Assembly: GCA_023428025.1 (NCBI GenBank)
Contig: JAEYZN010000040.1
Coordinates: 1-60,319 of the forward strand
Direction of reading: 5' to 3'
DNA: 60,319 nt
From: Bacillota bacterium
Lineage (GTDB): Bacteria > Bacillota > Clostridia > Christensenellales > SZUA-584
Shown: positions 8,765 through 17,480 of the stretch, one piece after another
How the letters are laid out: every line of letters starts with the position of its first letter
Numbering within the stretch: position 1 is the stretch's first letter
The notes under the pieces: generated by a model
The model's input: the letters and a program-made list of their open reading frames with translations, nothing else
Databases searched by the model: none
Told to the model about the DNA's origin: nothing
Program-made: the position numbers and the translations under genes

Positions 8765-8793
8765 TTGACATCCATGGCAATAAACAATAATCT
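8765..8793 (+). promoter_or_regulatory. Possible basal promoter of the first two-component operon
   Basis: A perfect TTGACA is 17 bases from TAATCT. The direct-repeat operator at 8798-8830 begins only 5 bases after this -10. Bound regulator would therefore block this promoter while possibly activating the second -10 (TAAGGT, 8846-8851). Confidence 0.5.
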
Positions 8794-8797
8794 CAAA

Positions 8798-8851
8798 TTA
8801 CAATCTGTTTACAGCCTGATGAACACCTGATTACTGCGGGTGTGGTAAGGT
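8798..8851 (+). promoter_or_regulatory. Operator family 1, site A: three 11-bp direct repeats plus -10, upstream of response regulator 1
   Basis: The tandem repeats are TTACAATCTGT, TTACAGCCTGA and TGAACACCTGA (8798-8830). A -10-like TAAGGT starts at 8846, 29 bases after the second TTACAGCC. Direct repeats with 11-bp period are typical sites for OmpR/PhoB-family regulators. Near-copies lie at 11062 and 29293. The likely binder is the adjacent regulator at 8877 (autoregulation); that is inference. Confidence 0.65.
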
Positions 8852-8876
8852 TGCAGCATATTTGGAGGTATCTGCC

Positions 8877-9539
8877 ATGGCGAGAAACCGGATACTGGTC
8901 GTAGAAGACGATGAGTCCATCTCAAAGGTCATTCAAAAAAACCTGAAGGCGGCGGGCTACGCTGTATCCGCATATGACGACGGCCTGGATGCGGCCCGTG
9001 CGCTGAACCGGGACCGCGACTTCGACCTGGCGCTGCTGGACGTGATGCTGCCCGGCATGGACGGGTTTGAGCTGATGGGGCATCTGAAGCGCCATGATAT
9101 CCCGGTGATATACCTCACCGCCAGGGCAGACCTTGACGCCAAGGTGCAGGGCCTGCGTGACGGTGCGGAGGACTACATCGTCAAACCGTTTGAGATACTG
9201 GAACTGCTGGTACGCATCGAGAAGGTGCTGGAACGCACGGGCCGCATGCAGCAGGTGCTGAATGTGGGAGATATCGAGGTCAACCTGCTGGAACGCTCCG
9301 TGCGCCGCAACGGCAAGGAAATCACCCTGAAGCCGATGGAGTTTGACCTGCTCGTGATGCTCGCCAAAAACAAGAACATCGCGCTTTCGCGCGAGCGGCT
9401 GCTCCACGGCGTGTGGGGCGTGGATTATGTGGGGGAGACGCGCACCGTGGACGTGCACATCGGGCAGCTGCGCAAAAAGCTGGACATGGCGGAGCGCATC
9501 AGAACGGTATCCAAAATGGGCTACCGGCTGGAGGACTGA
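8877..9539 (+). CDS. OmpR/PhoB-family response regulator 1
   Basis: A protein of 220 residues. The receiver domain (about 5-118) has the acidic pair in VVEDDES, the phosphoacceptor Asp55 in LLDVMLPGMDG, Thr in YLTARAD and Lys in VKPFE. The winged-helix DNA-binding domain (about 128-220) has the LKPMEFDLLVML and RTVDVHIGQLRKKL segments. I chose the ATG at 8877, which has GGAGGT 7 bases upstream; a TTG at 8862 would lie in front of that ribosome site. The next gene, a histidine kinase, starts one base after the stop. The protein is closely similar to the second regulator at 17481, indicating duplication of the whole two-component unit. Confidence 0.92.
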   Translation: MARNRILVVEDDESISKVIQKNLKAAGYAVSAYDDGLDAARALNRDRDFDLALLDVMLPGMDGFELMGHLKRHDIPVIYLTARADLDAKVQGLRDGAEDYIVKPFEILELLVRIEKVLERTGRMQQVLNVGDIEVNLLERSVRRNGKEITLKPMEFDLLVMLAKNKNIALSRERLLHGVWGVDYVGETRTVDVHIGQLRKKLDMAERIRTVSKMGYRLED

Positions 9540-9540
9540 C

Positions 9541-10917
9541 ATGAAGCTATGGCTGAAACTATCGCTGATCGCGCTCATCATGGTGACGCTCGCCACCGGC
9601 ATATGCAGCCTCATCATGCTGCTGAGCGCCGGGCGGAACAACCTTGATAACGCTGTGGAGAGCGTGTTGACAGGTCAGCAGCTGCGCGCCGCGTCGTGGA
9701 GCGCTGCAATGGAGGGCGAATTGGACGCAACCTACAGCACGACAGCGCAGCGCAGCCTGGCGCGCCACTTCATCAATAAGTTTTCCGACAACGCCACCAT
9801 CCTGATTTCTGATGGTGATTTTATCTATAACGCGACAAATATGGACCCGCGCGAATATCTGCCGCTGGAAGGGGACGGCCAGCAATACGTCATACAGAAC
9901 ATCGGCGGCGCATCGATGCTGATCACGGGGAGCAGACTGCAGGTTCAGGAGACGCCGTATCAGCTCTATGTGATCAGCGATATCAGCGCCGTGTACACCG
10001 GTATGGAAGCGCTGTCCTATCAGTTCACACTGATCAACCTGGCCGTGATATTGGCGGCGGGCGTCGTCACCGTGCTGCTGGTGCGGCTGGTGCTGCGGCC
10101 TTTGGCAGAGCTGAAGAAAGGCGCTGCGTCCATTGCGGCGGGCGTGTATGACGGGCGCGTCGCGGCAAATGAGAGGGACGAGGTGGGCGAGCTGGCCGTG
10201 CACTTCAATGAAATGGCGGCAGCGGTGGAGAGCCGGGTTCGGGCGCTTCAGGAAGAGGCGGCCAGACGCACGCTGTTCATGTCCGCGCTGACGCACGAGC
10301 TGAAAACGCCGATGACCTCCATCTCCGGCAACGCACAGACACTGCTGCGCACACGCATGGACGAGGAGGAGCGCGAGGACGCGCTGATGCGTATCGATTC
10401 GGCATGTACGCGTGTGGAGCGGCTGTCGCAGAAGCTGATGCAACTCATCGTCCTGCACCAGAACGACAGCGTTTGTCTGGAAGAAAGCCGTGTGCCGGAT
10501 CTTCTGGAAGAGGTTCGCATGTCCTGCGCGGAGCAGCTCCGCCAGCGCGGCCTTGCGCTGACGATAAACTGCACAATGGATACGCTGCTGATGGACAGGG
10601 ATCTGCTGATCAGCCTGATACTCAACCTGATCGACAACGCGGGCAAGGCCTCCAACTCGGGCGATACGATTGAAATGGCGGCTGCGGATAACGTGATTTC
10701 CGTCACCGACCACGGCAGAGGCATACCAAAGGCCGAGCTCGGCAGGATCACGCAGCCGTTCTACATGGTGGACAAGTCGCGCAGCCGCAAGGCGGGCGGC
10801 ATCGGTTTGGGGCTGGCACTCGCGGAGGAGATCGCGCGGCTGCACGGCGCACGACTGGAGTTTAAAAGCGAACCGGGCAAGGGAACGACGGCAAAGGTGG
10901 TGTTTGAACAATGCTGA
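9541..10917 (+). CDS. Membrane sensor histidine kinase 1
   Basis: A protein of 458 residues and the partner of the regulator just upstream. It has a TM helix at about 5-28, an extracytoplasmic sensor of ~130 residues, and a second TM helix at about 160-183. A HAMP linker follows (RPLAELKKGAASIAAG). The phosphoacceptor His252 is in LTHELKTPMTSI. An HATPase domain has N-box NLIDNAGKAS, DHGRGIP, and GIGLGLALAEEIA. The sensor ends in the segment LYVISDISAVY, shared with kinase 2. The sensor is short with no recognisable ligand-binding fold. Its 3' end overlaps a 48-codon membrane protein gene by 7 bases. Confidence 0.92.
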   Translation: MKLWLKLSLIALIMVTLATGICSLIMLLSAGRNNLDNAVESVLTGQQLRAASWSAAMEGELDATYSTTAQRSLARHFINKFSDNATILISDGDFIYNATNMDPREYLPLEGDGQQYVIQNIGGASMLITGSRLQVQETPYQLYVISDISAVYTGMEALSYQFTLINLAVILAAGVVTVLLVRLVLRPLAELKKGAASIAAGVYDGRVAANERDEVGELAVHFNEMAAAVESRVRALQEEAARRTLFMSALTHELKTPMTSISGNAQTLLRTRMDEEEREDALMRIDSACTRVERLSQKLMQLIVLHQNDSVCLEESRVPDLLEEVRMSCAEQLRQRGLALTINCTMDTLLMDRDLLISLILNLIDNAGKASNSGDTIEMAAADNVISVTDHGRGIPKAELGRITQPFYMVDKSRSRKAGGIGLGLALAEEIARLHGARLEFKSEPGKGTTAKVVFEQC

Positions 10918-11057
10918 AGAATAAATGGAATCTGCTGTATGTGGTATTGGCACTGCTGCTGGCGTTCTCGATGCTGGCCGTGCCCAAGATTGTCACGGGT
11001 GTGATGAACGAGACCAGAGGGCAGATCATGACGGTACAGAACACAGCGGTACGGTAA
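10911..11057 (+). CDS. Small single-span membrane protein (48 residues) in the two-component operon
   Basis: The ATG at 10911 overlaps the kinase stop codon region (kinase ends at 10917), a typical sign of translational coupling. The 48 residues are a short basic start (MLKNKWN), one hydrophobic helix (about 8-25) and a polar extracytoplasmic-looking tail ending in NTAVR. Small membrane proteins in two-component operons can tune the kinase; here that is only inference. No similar gene follows kinase 2. Operator family 1, site B begins 5 bases after the stop, so the two transcription units are tightly packed. Confidence 0.6.
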   Translation: MLKNKWNLLYVVLALLLAFSMLAVPKIVTGVMNETRGQIMTVQNTAVR

Positions 11058-11061
11058 TAAA

Positions 11062-11115
11062 TTACAATCCGTTTACAGACTGATGAATACTTGTTGCAGA
11101 TGGGCGGGCTAGACT
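11062..11115 (+). promoter_or_regulatory. Operator family 1, site B: upstream of the four-lipoprotein operon
   Basis: TTACAATCCGT, TTACAGACTGA and TGAATACTTGT repeat with 11-bp period (11062-11094). TAGACT at 11110-11115 is a -10 at the same 29-base distance as site A. Twenty-seven of the 33 operator bases match site A, while the sequence around them does not. Confidence 0.65.
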
Positions 11116-11146
11116 GGCGCTATCAGGCGATAAGGGGGGATAAGGC

Positions 11147-12694
11147 GTGAAAAGAACACTGTTGCTGTTGCTGGCGGTGACGTTTATTTTGCTTGCGGGT
11201 TGCCAGGCCACGCCGGAGAAACCGGCGGTGGTGGGGAAAGACCTGGAGCAGATGCTGGTACTGGCCACCTCCGAAACCGTCTCGGAAGGGAGCCTGGCGG
11301 AGCGGCTGGGCATTCCTGAAAGATATGAGTCGCATATTGAGGACGCGCGAGGCAACTTCAAGGTCGCCGTTGATGCGAATATTACATTGCCCGAAGCTGA
11401 CAGCCTACCCATCATCCGGGTAGAGGCGCAGCCATTCGACCAGCAGACGGTGGACAGACTGATTGGCGTCCTGTTTGAGCCGGGGCAGCTCTATGAACCG
11501 TATCGGCTTGCTGAACTGACCAAATCCCAAATATCGCAGCTGCTCGCACAGCTGGCCGTACGTAAGATGGAGCTTGAACATCAGGGGTTGAAACCGCTTA
11601 ACCCGGATACGATGGGCTACGAACCGAATGCAACCGAAGCGCCGCAACCATCATCAGGCAGCGCCCGAAACGGCAACCGACTGGATCAGATCAACGCATC
11701 CATCAAAGCGCTGGAACAGCAGCTTGATGATGCGCCGCAGGATAAGCAGCTCGTGGAAGTGACAGGGAAGTTTCAGCCGTCATTTGTCATGGAAGGGTTG
11801 CCCGACGAGGAGAGGAAGGAATACGAAGGAAAACGCATCGAATTTGCCAATATGGCGCAAATGAACCCTGAGGGCGGCATGCGTTCGCTCTATGTCACCA
11901 ATTACGAGCCATACAATGAGTACAGGATTGAATACATCAACTGCGGCGATTTCGCCACCTCTGTTGAGCAATATTACGCTGAAGACGAATGGTATGATAT
12001 GGTTGGTTCTGCCGGGCGAAAGCAGCTGAGCGATATTTCTGACCCCGTGATGACGGCGGCGCAATTGCAGGAGACAGCCGACCGCTTTCTGGAGCAACTG
12101 GGCATTGACTATCTGGCCTGTGCGCAGAATGAACGGGTTGTGGGGACCTACGGAAAAGGGGACAGAGAAGGAAGCCTATACAAAGCGTATCGACTGCAAT
12201 ACGTCCGCATGGTGCAAAAGGTTCCCGTTACGCATACCTATATTGACGGCGTAGGCGGCGGCGACGAGCAAACGATCTGGAACTGGGCTTATGAGAAGAT
12301 GACGCTGATCGTGGATGGCGGCGGCGTTAAAACGATGACATGGACGGCCCCATACCGGCTTTTGGACACCGTCACAAGCGATACCGCTATGCTTCCTTTT
12401 TCCAAAATCAAAGACGTATTTGAAAAGATGATCCTTATCGGAAATTCATATTACACACAGGTCGGCGCGGACATGAGCATCACCGAAGTCCGGCTGGGAT
12501 TGGCGCGCATTACGGAACAGGATAACCAAACAAAAGGTCTGCTCATTCCGGTATGGGATTTCTTCGGCACGCTCACAACCCATTACGAGGAGAACGGCGA
12601 GCAAAAATCACATACTCTCAAGGACCCTGGGCTGGTCTGGCTCACCATCAACGCGGTCGACGGGAGCATCATCGACCGGAGCGTAGGTTACTGA
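11147..12694 (+). CDS. CQATPE lipoprotein 1 (DUF6034-like)
   Basis: A protein of 515 residues starting at a GTG behind GGGGGG. The signal peptide ends LLAGC, with lipid-anchor Cys19 followed by QATPEKP. The mature protein is extracytoplasmic and membrane-tethered. It shares a common order of blocks with seven other proteins in this window. First comes IPERYESHIED and a beta-like PEADSLPIIRVEA. A Lys/Glu-rich alpha region is next, then YRLQYVRMVQKVPVT and a WNWAYEKMTLIVD block. The protein closes with GLLIPVWDFFGTL and LTINAVDGSIIDRSVGY. I believe this family is Pfam DUF6034, of unknown function. It is first of four in an operon under operator family 1. Confidence 0.85.
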   Translation: MKRTLLLLLAVTFILLAGCQATPEKPAVVGKDLEQMLVLATSETVSEGSLAERLGIPERYESHIEDARGNFKVAVDANITLPEADSLPIIRVEAQPFDQQTVDRLIGVLFEPGQLYEPYRLAELTKSQISQLLAQLAVRKMELEHQGLKPLNPDTMGYEPNATEAPQPSSGSARNGNRLDQINASIKALEQQLDDAPQDKQLVEVTGKFQPSFVMEGLPDEERKEYEGKRIEFANMAQMNPEGGMRSLYVTNYEPYNEYRIEYINCGDFATSVEQYYAEDEWYDMVGSAGRKQLSDISDPVMTAAQLQETADRFLEQLGIDYLACAQNERVVGTYGKGDREGSLYKAYRLQYVRMVQKVPVTHTYIDGVGGGDEQTIWNWAYEKMTLIVDGGGVKTMTWTAPYRLLDTVTSDTAMLPFSKIKDVFEKMILIGNSYYTQVGADMSITEVRLGLARITEQDNQTKGLLIPVWDFFGTLTTHYEENGEQKSHTLKDPGLVWLTINAVDGSIIDRSVGY

Positions 12695-12732
12695 CCGGGC
12701 GGTGGGGTGGAATACGCGAAGGAGAGAGACAG

Positions 12733-14343
12733 ATGAAAAGAGCTGTTACAGCAATATGGGCCGTGCTGTCCATTGCCTTGCTGCTTGCGGGCTGTCAGGC
12801 CACGCCGGAAGAGCCGGTGGTGGTTCAGAAGGACATGGAGCAGATGATCGAGAAGGGCATGGAGGAAAGCGATGAAGCCGGTTCTCCTCCGCCTCCATCT
12901 GGCTTGAGCTATGCCGAGCTTTGCGCGCACTACGGCGTGCCGGAGCGCTTTCAAGCGGATATCGATGAGCAGGGGGTGAAGGTTCACGCAGATGTCTCCA
13001 TTGATCTGCCGGGGACGACCTCGTTGCCCATGGCGCGCGTGGAGGCCGCCAAATTCTCGCAGGAACAGGTCTATACGCTTTTTAAAACGCTGTGCGGTAA
13101 TACGCAGATGTATATCATGCCGGAGATGCCGGATAAAGCCCGTTATCAGGAAGAGATACTGAAGTGTCAGGCGCTGCTCACGTCGGCAACGGACGACGAG
13201 GCCATTCGCTCAATCAATTCGAACCTTGACTACTTAAGGCAGCAGTACGAGATCGCCCCTGATCATATTGAGGTAGTTCCCTCCGACGGTACCCTGCAGA
13301 CACGGGATGTTGAACATGACAACACGGAGGCCGGGAGCGGCATCCAGACCTACCTCAAAGCAGCCTCCGATCCCAACGATATACAGGTCTTTTACACGTC
13401 GGATACGCTGCCCCATGCCATGAAGTTCGAGGTATACAACGATATCGACTATTTGGATACGAGCATCTACTCGTATGTGGATGAGCAGGGCAACACGCAG
13501 AACATTGCGCCGAGCAGCGGTTCCCGGATTGAGTTCATGCGTGAAGGGAGCGGTACGGAACTGGGGCGGCAGGGGACAAAGCTTGCCGACGTGACCGCCC
13601 TGTCGCTTTCGGGCGGCCCGGCGGAGAACTGCCTGCTGACCATTACGCCGCTGCAGGCACGTGAGACGGTTGAAAGGCTTATGGCGGATGCCGGCCTGGA
13701 CGATATGGTCATTGACCATGTGGAGCTGTATACCAGCAAAGAGGAGCCGTGGAGCGGCGATGACCCCGACGGAAAAATGGAAATGATGGAGCAGATGGGC
13801 GTGCCCGATCAAAGCAATCAGCCGGAGCGGCAGGCGTACGTATTCCGCCTGCTGCGGGTGGTGAACGGCGTGCCGGTGGAGAGCGACCATGACAGCAGCA
13901 TGACATCGATTGAACAGATGTCCTACGGGAAGGAATGGATGTATGAGAAACTGACGATCGCTGTGGACGGTGCGGGTATCGCCAATCTTTTCTGGACGGG
14001 CCCGCTCAGTGTTACCGAGATGCTGATAGAGGACACGTCGATAAAACCATGGAGCGATATCCAGGGTGTGTTTGAAAAGATGATGCCGATCCGCTATGGC
14101 ACGTATACGGACTTATACTCGGACGTCCGCGTCGATGTGACCCATACCCGCCTTTCACTGCAGCGCATTATGGAACGGGACTCGTTTACGACAGGGCTGC
14201 TCGTTCCCGTATGGAACTTCTATGGAACCATGACAGCCATGAATGGAGAGGATGTTTTGGAAGTGGTGGATGACGGGTACTTCCCGTTGCTTTCGGTCAA
14301 TGCGATCGACGGCAGCGTGATCGATGTGCTGCAGGGCTATTGA
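12733..14343 (+). CDS. CQATPE lipoprotein 2 (DUF6034-like)
   Basis: A protein of 536 residues from the ATG at 12733, which follows AAGGAG at 8 bases; an in-frame ATG upstream at 12553 lies inside gene 1 and is rejected. The lipobox LLAGC puts Cys21 next to QATPEEPVVVQKDMEQMIEK, almost identical to the start of lipoprotein 3. The family blocks are all present, including YGVPERFQADI, LTIAVDGAGIANLFWTGP, GLLVPVWNFYG and VNAIDGSVIDVLQGY. It is 39 bases downstream of gene 1 and 9 bases upstream of gene 3. It has no enzyme motif. Confidence 0.85.
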   Translation: MKRAVTAIWAVLSIALLLAGCQATPEEPVVVQKDMEQMIEKGMEESDEAGSPPPPSGLSYAELCAHYGVPERFQADIDEQGVKVHADVSIDLPGTTSLPMARVEAAKFSQEQVYTLFKTLCGNTQMYIMPEMPDKARYQEEILKCQALLTSATDDEAIRSINSNLDYLRQQYEIAPDHIEVVPSDGTLQTRDVEHDNTEAGSGIQTYLKAASDPNDIQVFYTSDTLPHAMKFEVYNDIDYLDTSIYSYVDEQGNTQNIAPSSGSRIEFMREGSGTELGRQGTKLADVTALSLSGGPAENCLLTITPLQARETVERLMADAGLDDMVIDHVELYTSKEEPWSGDDPDGKMEMMEQMGVPDQSNQPERQAYVFRLLRVVNGVPVESDHDSSMTSIEQMSYGKEWMYEKLTIAVDGAGIANLFWTGPLSVTEMLIEDTSIKPWSDIQGVFEKMMPIRYGTYTDLYSDVRVDVTHTRLSLQRIMERDSFTTGLLVPVWNFYGTMTAMNGEDVLEVVDDGYFPLLSVNAIDGSVIDVLQGY

Positions 14344-14352
14344 GGAGAACAA

Positions 14353-15837
14353 ATGACGAAGATATTGAAGGGATTGCTGTTTCTGGCAGGTGTTATTGTC
14401 CTGCTTGCGGGCTGCCAGGCCACGCCGGAAGAGCCAATCGTCGTACAGAAGGATATGGAGCAGATGATCGAGAAGGCCGAAGCGACATATGAGGCTGCCA
14501 AGCCCAGCGCCCTGTCCCTGCGGGAGCGTACGGGTGCGCCGGAGAAACTGTCGCTGGAAACCATGGAGGGGGTATTTGCGCTTGTGGCAGATGCGCCGGT
14601 AACAGTACCGGATGCGAACAGCATGCCCATCATTCGTGTGCGGCAGGGTGAATTCACGCAGGAGCAGGTTTCAGCGTACTGGAACGCCCTTGTTGGGGAC
14701 ACGGTGCTTTGGCGGCGGGAGAATGGCTGGACCAAGAGCGAACTGGAGGTGCAGCTGGTCAACCTTCGCAAAACCATTGCGGAGGTTGAGAACGAGCCCG
14801 GAAATGAAGATTTTCTGGAGCAGACCAAGGCTTATGTCGAGGAACTGGAGGCGCAGTATGCCTCCGCGCCGGACGAGATCAAAACGACTATGGCGGACAG
14901 CACGCTTCGTGAAGCCACGACAAATGAAAGATACGTCAGCAGGTACGCCTTTGCGGGCGGAAGCACGCAAGACAATTCGATGGGTTTCAGTGCGCAGAAT
15001 ATAACGCGCTCCAAAGATGGTGACGTGATCAGTCCGGCGAGAATGGGTTTCTACACGGCGGACGCCAACCATAACTACGGGCAGGTCAATACGCTTGAGG
15101 TGGATGTAAATACCGTGTTGGATGATTCACTCAAGCAGCACATCAAGACCACCCCCGCCCAGGCGCAGAAGATTGTGGAGGATTTCCTCGCACAGATGGA
15201 TACGCCCATGGTGGTGTATGGTATGAGATTAGTTAACGACGAGGAAACGGGTGTGTATGACGGAAAGATCGCCCTGGCGGAGCATTATGCGTACCGTATC
15301 ACCTGCATACGGCTGATTAACGGCGAGCTGCCCAGTGCAAGGATAAGCGGCAGCACATATGTGATGACGGATACCCCTCTTGCAGATGACCAGTTTTCTT
15401 CAGGAGAGGGCATTAACGAGGGGACGTACATCATGCAATGGAACTATGAGGAAATGGGTTTTATGGTGAACGATAACGGCATCATCTCAGTGGAGTGGTC
15501 AGCACCGCTGGAATTACTGGAGACCACGGTGGACGACTGCGCATTATTGTCTTTCTCCGAGGTTCAGGCGATTCTGGAAAAGATGATACCCATTACATAT
15601 AGCGCCACTGCCAAAGAAACAGATAATTTAACCTGCCGCGTTAACGAAGTGCGGCTGGAGATGATGCGCGTGGTTGAGCAGGGCTCTATCGAAAGCGGCC
15701 TGCTCGTTCCCGTATGGAACTTTTATGGTGTGCGTGAGCGCATATATAAGGATGAGAAGGATGAGACGGGACAGTATATTCTGTTGTGCGTCAATGCGAT
15801 CGACGGCAGTGTGATCGATATCAGCAAGGGCTACTGA
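14353..15837 (+). CDS. CQATPE lipoprotein 3 (DUF6034-like)
   Basis: A protein of 494 residues with GAGGAG ahead of the ATG. The signal ends LLAGC (Cys21) and continues QATPEEPIVVQKDMEQMIEK. Downstream blocks include RTGAPEKLSLE, PDANSMPIIRVRQ, WNYEEMGFMVNDNGIISVEW, SFSEVQAILEKM, GLLVPVWNFYG and VNAIDGSVIDISKGY. It is the shortest of the four and lacks the proline-rich insert seen in copies 1 and 4. The close match of its N-terminus to copy 2 suggests a recent tandem duplication. Confidence 0.85.
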   Translation: MTKILKGLLFLAGVIVLLAGCQATPEEPIVVQKDMEQMIEKAEATYEAAKPSALSLRERTGAPEKLSLETMEGVFALVADAPVTVPDANSMPIIRVRQGEFTQEQVSAYWNALVGDTVLWRRENGWTKSELEVQLVNLRKTIAEVENEPGNEDFLEQTKAYVEELEAQYASAPDEIKTTMADSTLREATTNERYVSRYAFAGGSTQDNSMGFSAQNITRSKDGDVISPARMGFYTADANHNYGQVNTLEVDVNTVLDDSLKQHIKTTPAQAQKIVEDFLAQMDTPMVVYGMRLVNDEETGVYDGKIALAEHYAYRITCIRLINGELPSARISGSTYVMTDTPLADDQFSSGEGINEGTYIMQWNYEEMGFMVNDNGIISVEWSAPLELLETTVDDCALLSFSEVQAILEKMIPITYSATAKETDNLTCRVNEVRLEMMRVVEQGSIESGLLVPVWNFYGVRERIYKDEKDETGQYILLCVNAIDGSVIDISKGY

Positions 15838-15847
15838 GGAAAAGCAA

Positions 15848-17362
15848 ATGCAGAAATTGTTGAGGGTTTTTTTGTTAATTGCCTTGGCGGCGCTTCTTGC
15901 GGGCTGCCAGGCCACGCCGGAAAACGGTGTGGTGGTGCGCAAGGACCTGCAGCAGATGCTGGATATGGCGAGCTCGCCGCAGGAGAAACAGAGCAGTCTT
16001 ATGGAAAAGCTGGGCGTGCCGGAGCGGTATGAAGCAGACTTTATGGATGCGACCGGGACCGTCCGGGTGACGGCTGATGCGGCTGTGGCGCTTCCCGAAA
16101 CGGACAGTATACCCGTCGTCCGGGTGACGCCCAAAGCGTTCGGTCAGGATACGGTGGATGCGCTGGTCGGCGCTCTGTTCGGTGACGGACAATTATATGA
16201 CACGGAATCGCTGGCGGTGCTTACGAAGGACGATATTGCGGCGCTGTTGACGTCGTTCAAGCAAACCAAGGCGGCGCTGGAGGCGCAGGGGATGAAGCCC
16301 GAGACGAACGGCGGCGAAAGCGAACCTCCGCCTTCTGAGGCTGGCGGCAGTGAAGCGGCGGCACGCTCAGGCAACCAACTCGACGAGATCAATCAGACCA
16401 TCGGGTTGTATGAGAAGCTGCTGGCGGAAGCGCCGGAGCAAAAGGATGCCGTGGAGGTAACGGGCGCGATGCAGACCGAGGACGGCGTGGCCTATGTGCA
16501 CCTGGGCCAGCCGTGTGAAACAGGCGGCATAGCCTCGCTGTTCGTGGTGAACAGCGAGCACTCGCAGTATGCGCAGTATCTGCGCCGCGGCGATTATGAC
16601 AGCGCGGCGGGGATGTACTTTACGCCAAAGGAATGGGAACAGTCCGGGATGGACCGCGGCCGCGCGGTGGCTGCGACGCTGGAATATCCGTCGATCACTC
16701 GGGAGCAGGCGCAGGAGATCGCGGATAATTTGTTGACCCGCATCGGCGTAGACTATCTGCAATGCACGGTAGTCGAGCAGGTGATCGGCGGATCGAGCAG
16801 CGAATACGCGGGCAGCGGTACCCCCACGGGCAATACCATCAAGGCGTACCGCCTTCAGTATGTGCGTACGGTGGGGGGCATTCCCGTCACATATGCCAAT
16901 GTGGACAGCGCGTGGGATGACACGGCTGCGGACAACATCTGGATTTGGACATATGAACGCATGACGCTGATCATAAACGACAGCGGCATTGTGGAAATGG
17001 TGTGGGACAGTCCATATACCATGGGCGATACGGTCATAGAGGATGCCGCATTGCTGCCGTACGCCAAGGTGCAGGATGTGTTCGAGAAGATGATACTGAT
17101 CAACAGCGTGGATGAATCGCAGACGCGCGCGGAGCTGAACATCGGCGCGGTATGCCTGGGATACGCACGCATCACGGAGCAAAACAGCCTGATGCAGGGG
17201 CTGCTGATTCCGGCCTGGGACTTCTTCGGCAACAAGACCGTCTATTTCAAGGATGCGGAGGGCAATACGCAGTCCTATACCAGTTGGAATGAAACCGGGC
17301 AGAGCATGCTGACCATCAACGCGATAGACGGCAGTGTGATCGACCGGACGAAGGGGTACTGA
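15848..17362 (+). CDS. CQATPE lipoprotein 4 (DUF6034-like)
   Basis: A protein of 504 residues with GAGGAAAAG ahead of the ATG. The signal ends LLAGC (Cys20), then QATPENGVVVRKDLQQML. It resembles copy 1 more than its direct neighbours: both have VPERYEADF/IPERYESHI, a low-complexity linker followed by RSGNQLDEIN or RNGNRLDQIN, and WTYERMTLIINDSGI/WAYEKMTLIVDGGGV. It ends LTINAIDGSVIDRTKGY. It is the last gene of the four-gene operon, with a terminator 6 bases after its stop. Confidence 0.85.
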   Translation: MQKLLRVFLLIALAALLAGCQATPENGVVVRKDLQQMLDMASSPQEKQSSLMEKLGVPERYEADFMDATGTVRVTADAAVALPETDSIPVVRVTPKAFGQDTVDALVGALFGDGQLYDTESLAVLTKDDIAALLTSFKQTKAALEAQGMKPETNGGESEPPPSEAGGSEAAARSGNQLDEINQTIGLYEKLLAEAPEQKDAVEVTGAMQTEDGVAYVHLGQPCETGGIASLFVVNSEHSQYAQYLRRGDYDSAAGMYFTPKEWEQSGMDRGRAVAATLEYPSITREQAQEIADNLLTRIGVDYLQCTVVEQVIGGSSSEYAGSGTPTGNTIKAYRLQYVRTVGGIPVTYANVDSAWDDTAADNIWIWTYERMTLIINDSGIVEMVWDSPYTMGDTVIEDAALLPYAKVQDVFEKMILINSVDESQTRAELNIGAVCLGYARITEQNSLMQGLLIPAWDFFGNKTVYFKDAEGNTQSYTSWNETGQSMLTINAIDGSVIDRTKGY

Positions 17363-17368
17363 GAAGAC

Positions 17369-17387
17369 GGGCATATGCCCTTTTTTT
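17369..17387 (+). terminator. Terminator of the four-lipoprotein operon
   Basis: GGGCATATGCCC followed by seven T. The stem is short but self-complementary and followed by a clean T-run. Confidence 0.8.
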
Positions 17388-17409
17388 CATTTCCAACAAA
17401 AAAGGCCGG

Positions 17410-17452
17410 TAATATTTTGATAACCATTTGCCGGAGGTGATTGTGTTAGAAT
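17410..17452 (+). promoter_or_regulatory. Operator family 2, site A: upstream of response regulator 2
   Basis: TAATATTTTGATAACCAT (17410-17427) is two 11-bp-spaced half-sites. A -10-like TAGAAT at 17447-17452 starts 21 bases after AACC. Near-copies with the same spacing to a -10 occur at 19533 and 29402. Probable site of the regulator encoded at 17481, by position. Confidence 0.6.
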
Positions 17453-17480
17453 AATAAGAACATGGTAAAGGAGGCACAGA

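Noticed and set aside
8862..8876. Alternative TTG start for response regulator 1
   Set aside because: It overlaps the GGAGGT ribosome site of the ATG at 8877, and receivers normally begin a few residues before VVEDD.
11147..17362. Reading the repeated lipoprotein genes as a composite surface-repeat protein or CRISPR-like array
   Set aside because: Each copy has its own ribosome site, signal peptide and stop. There are no short identical repeats with spacers.
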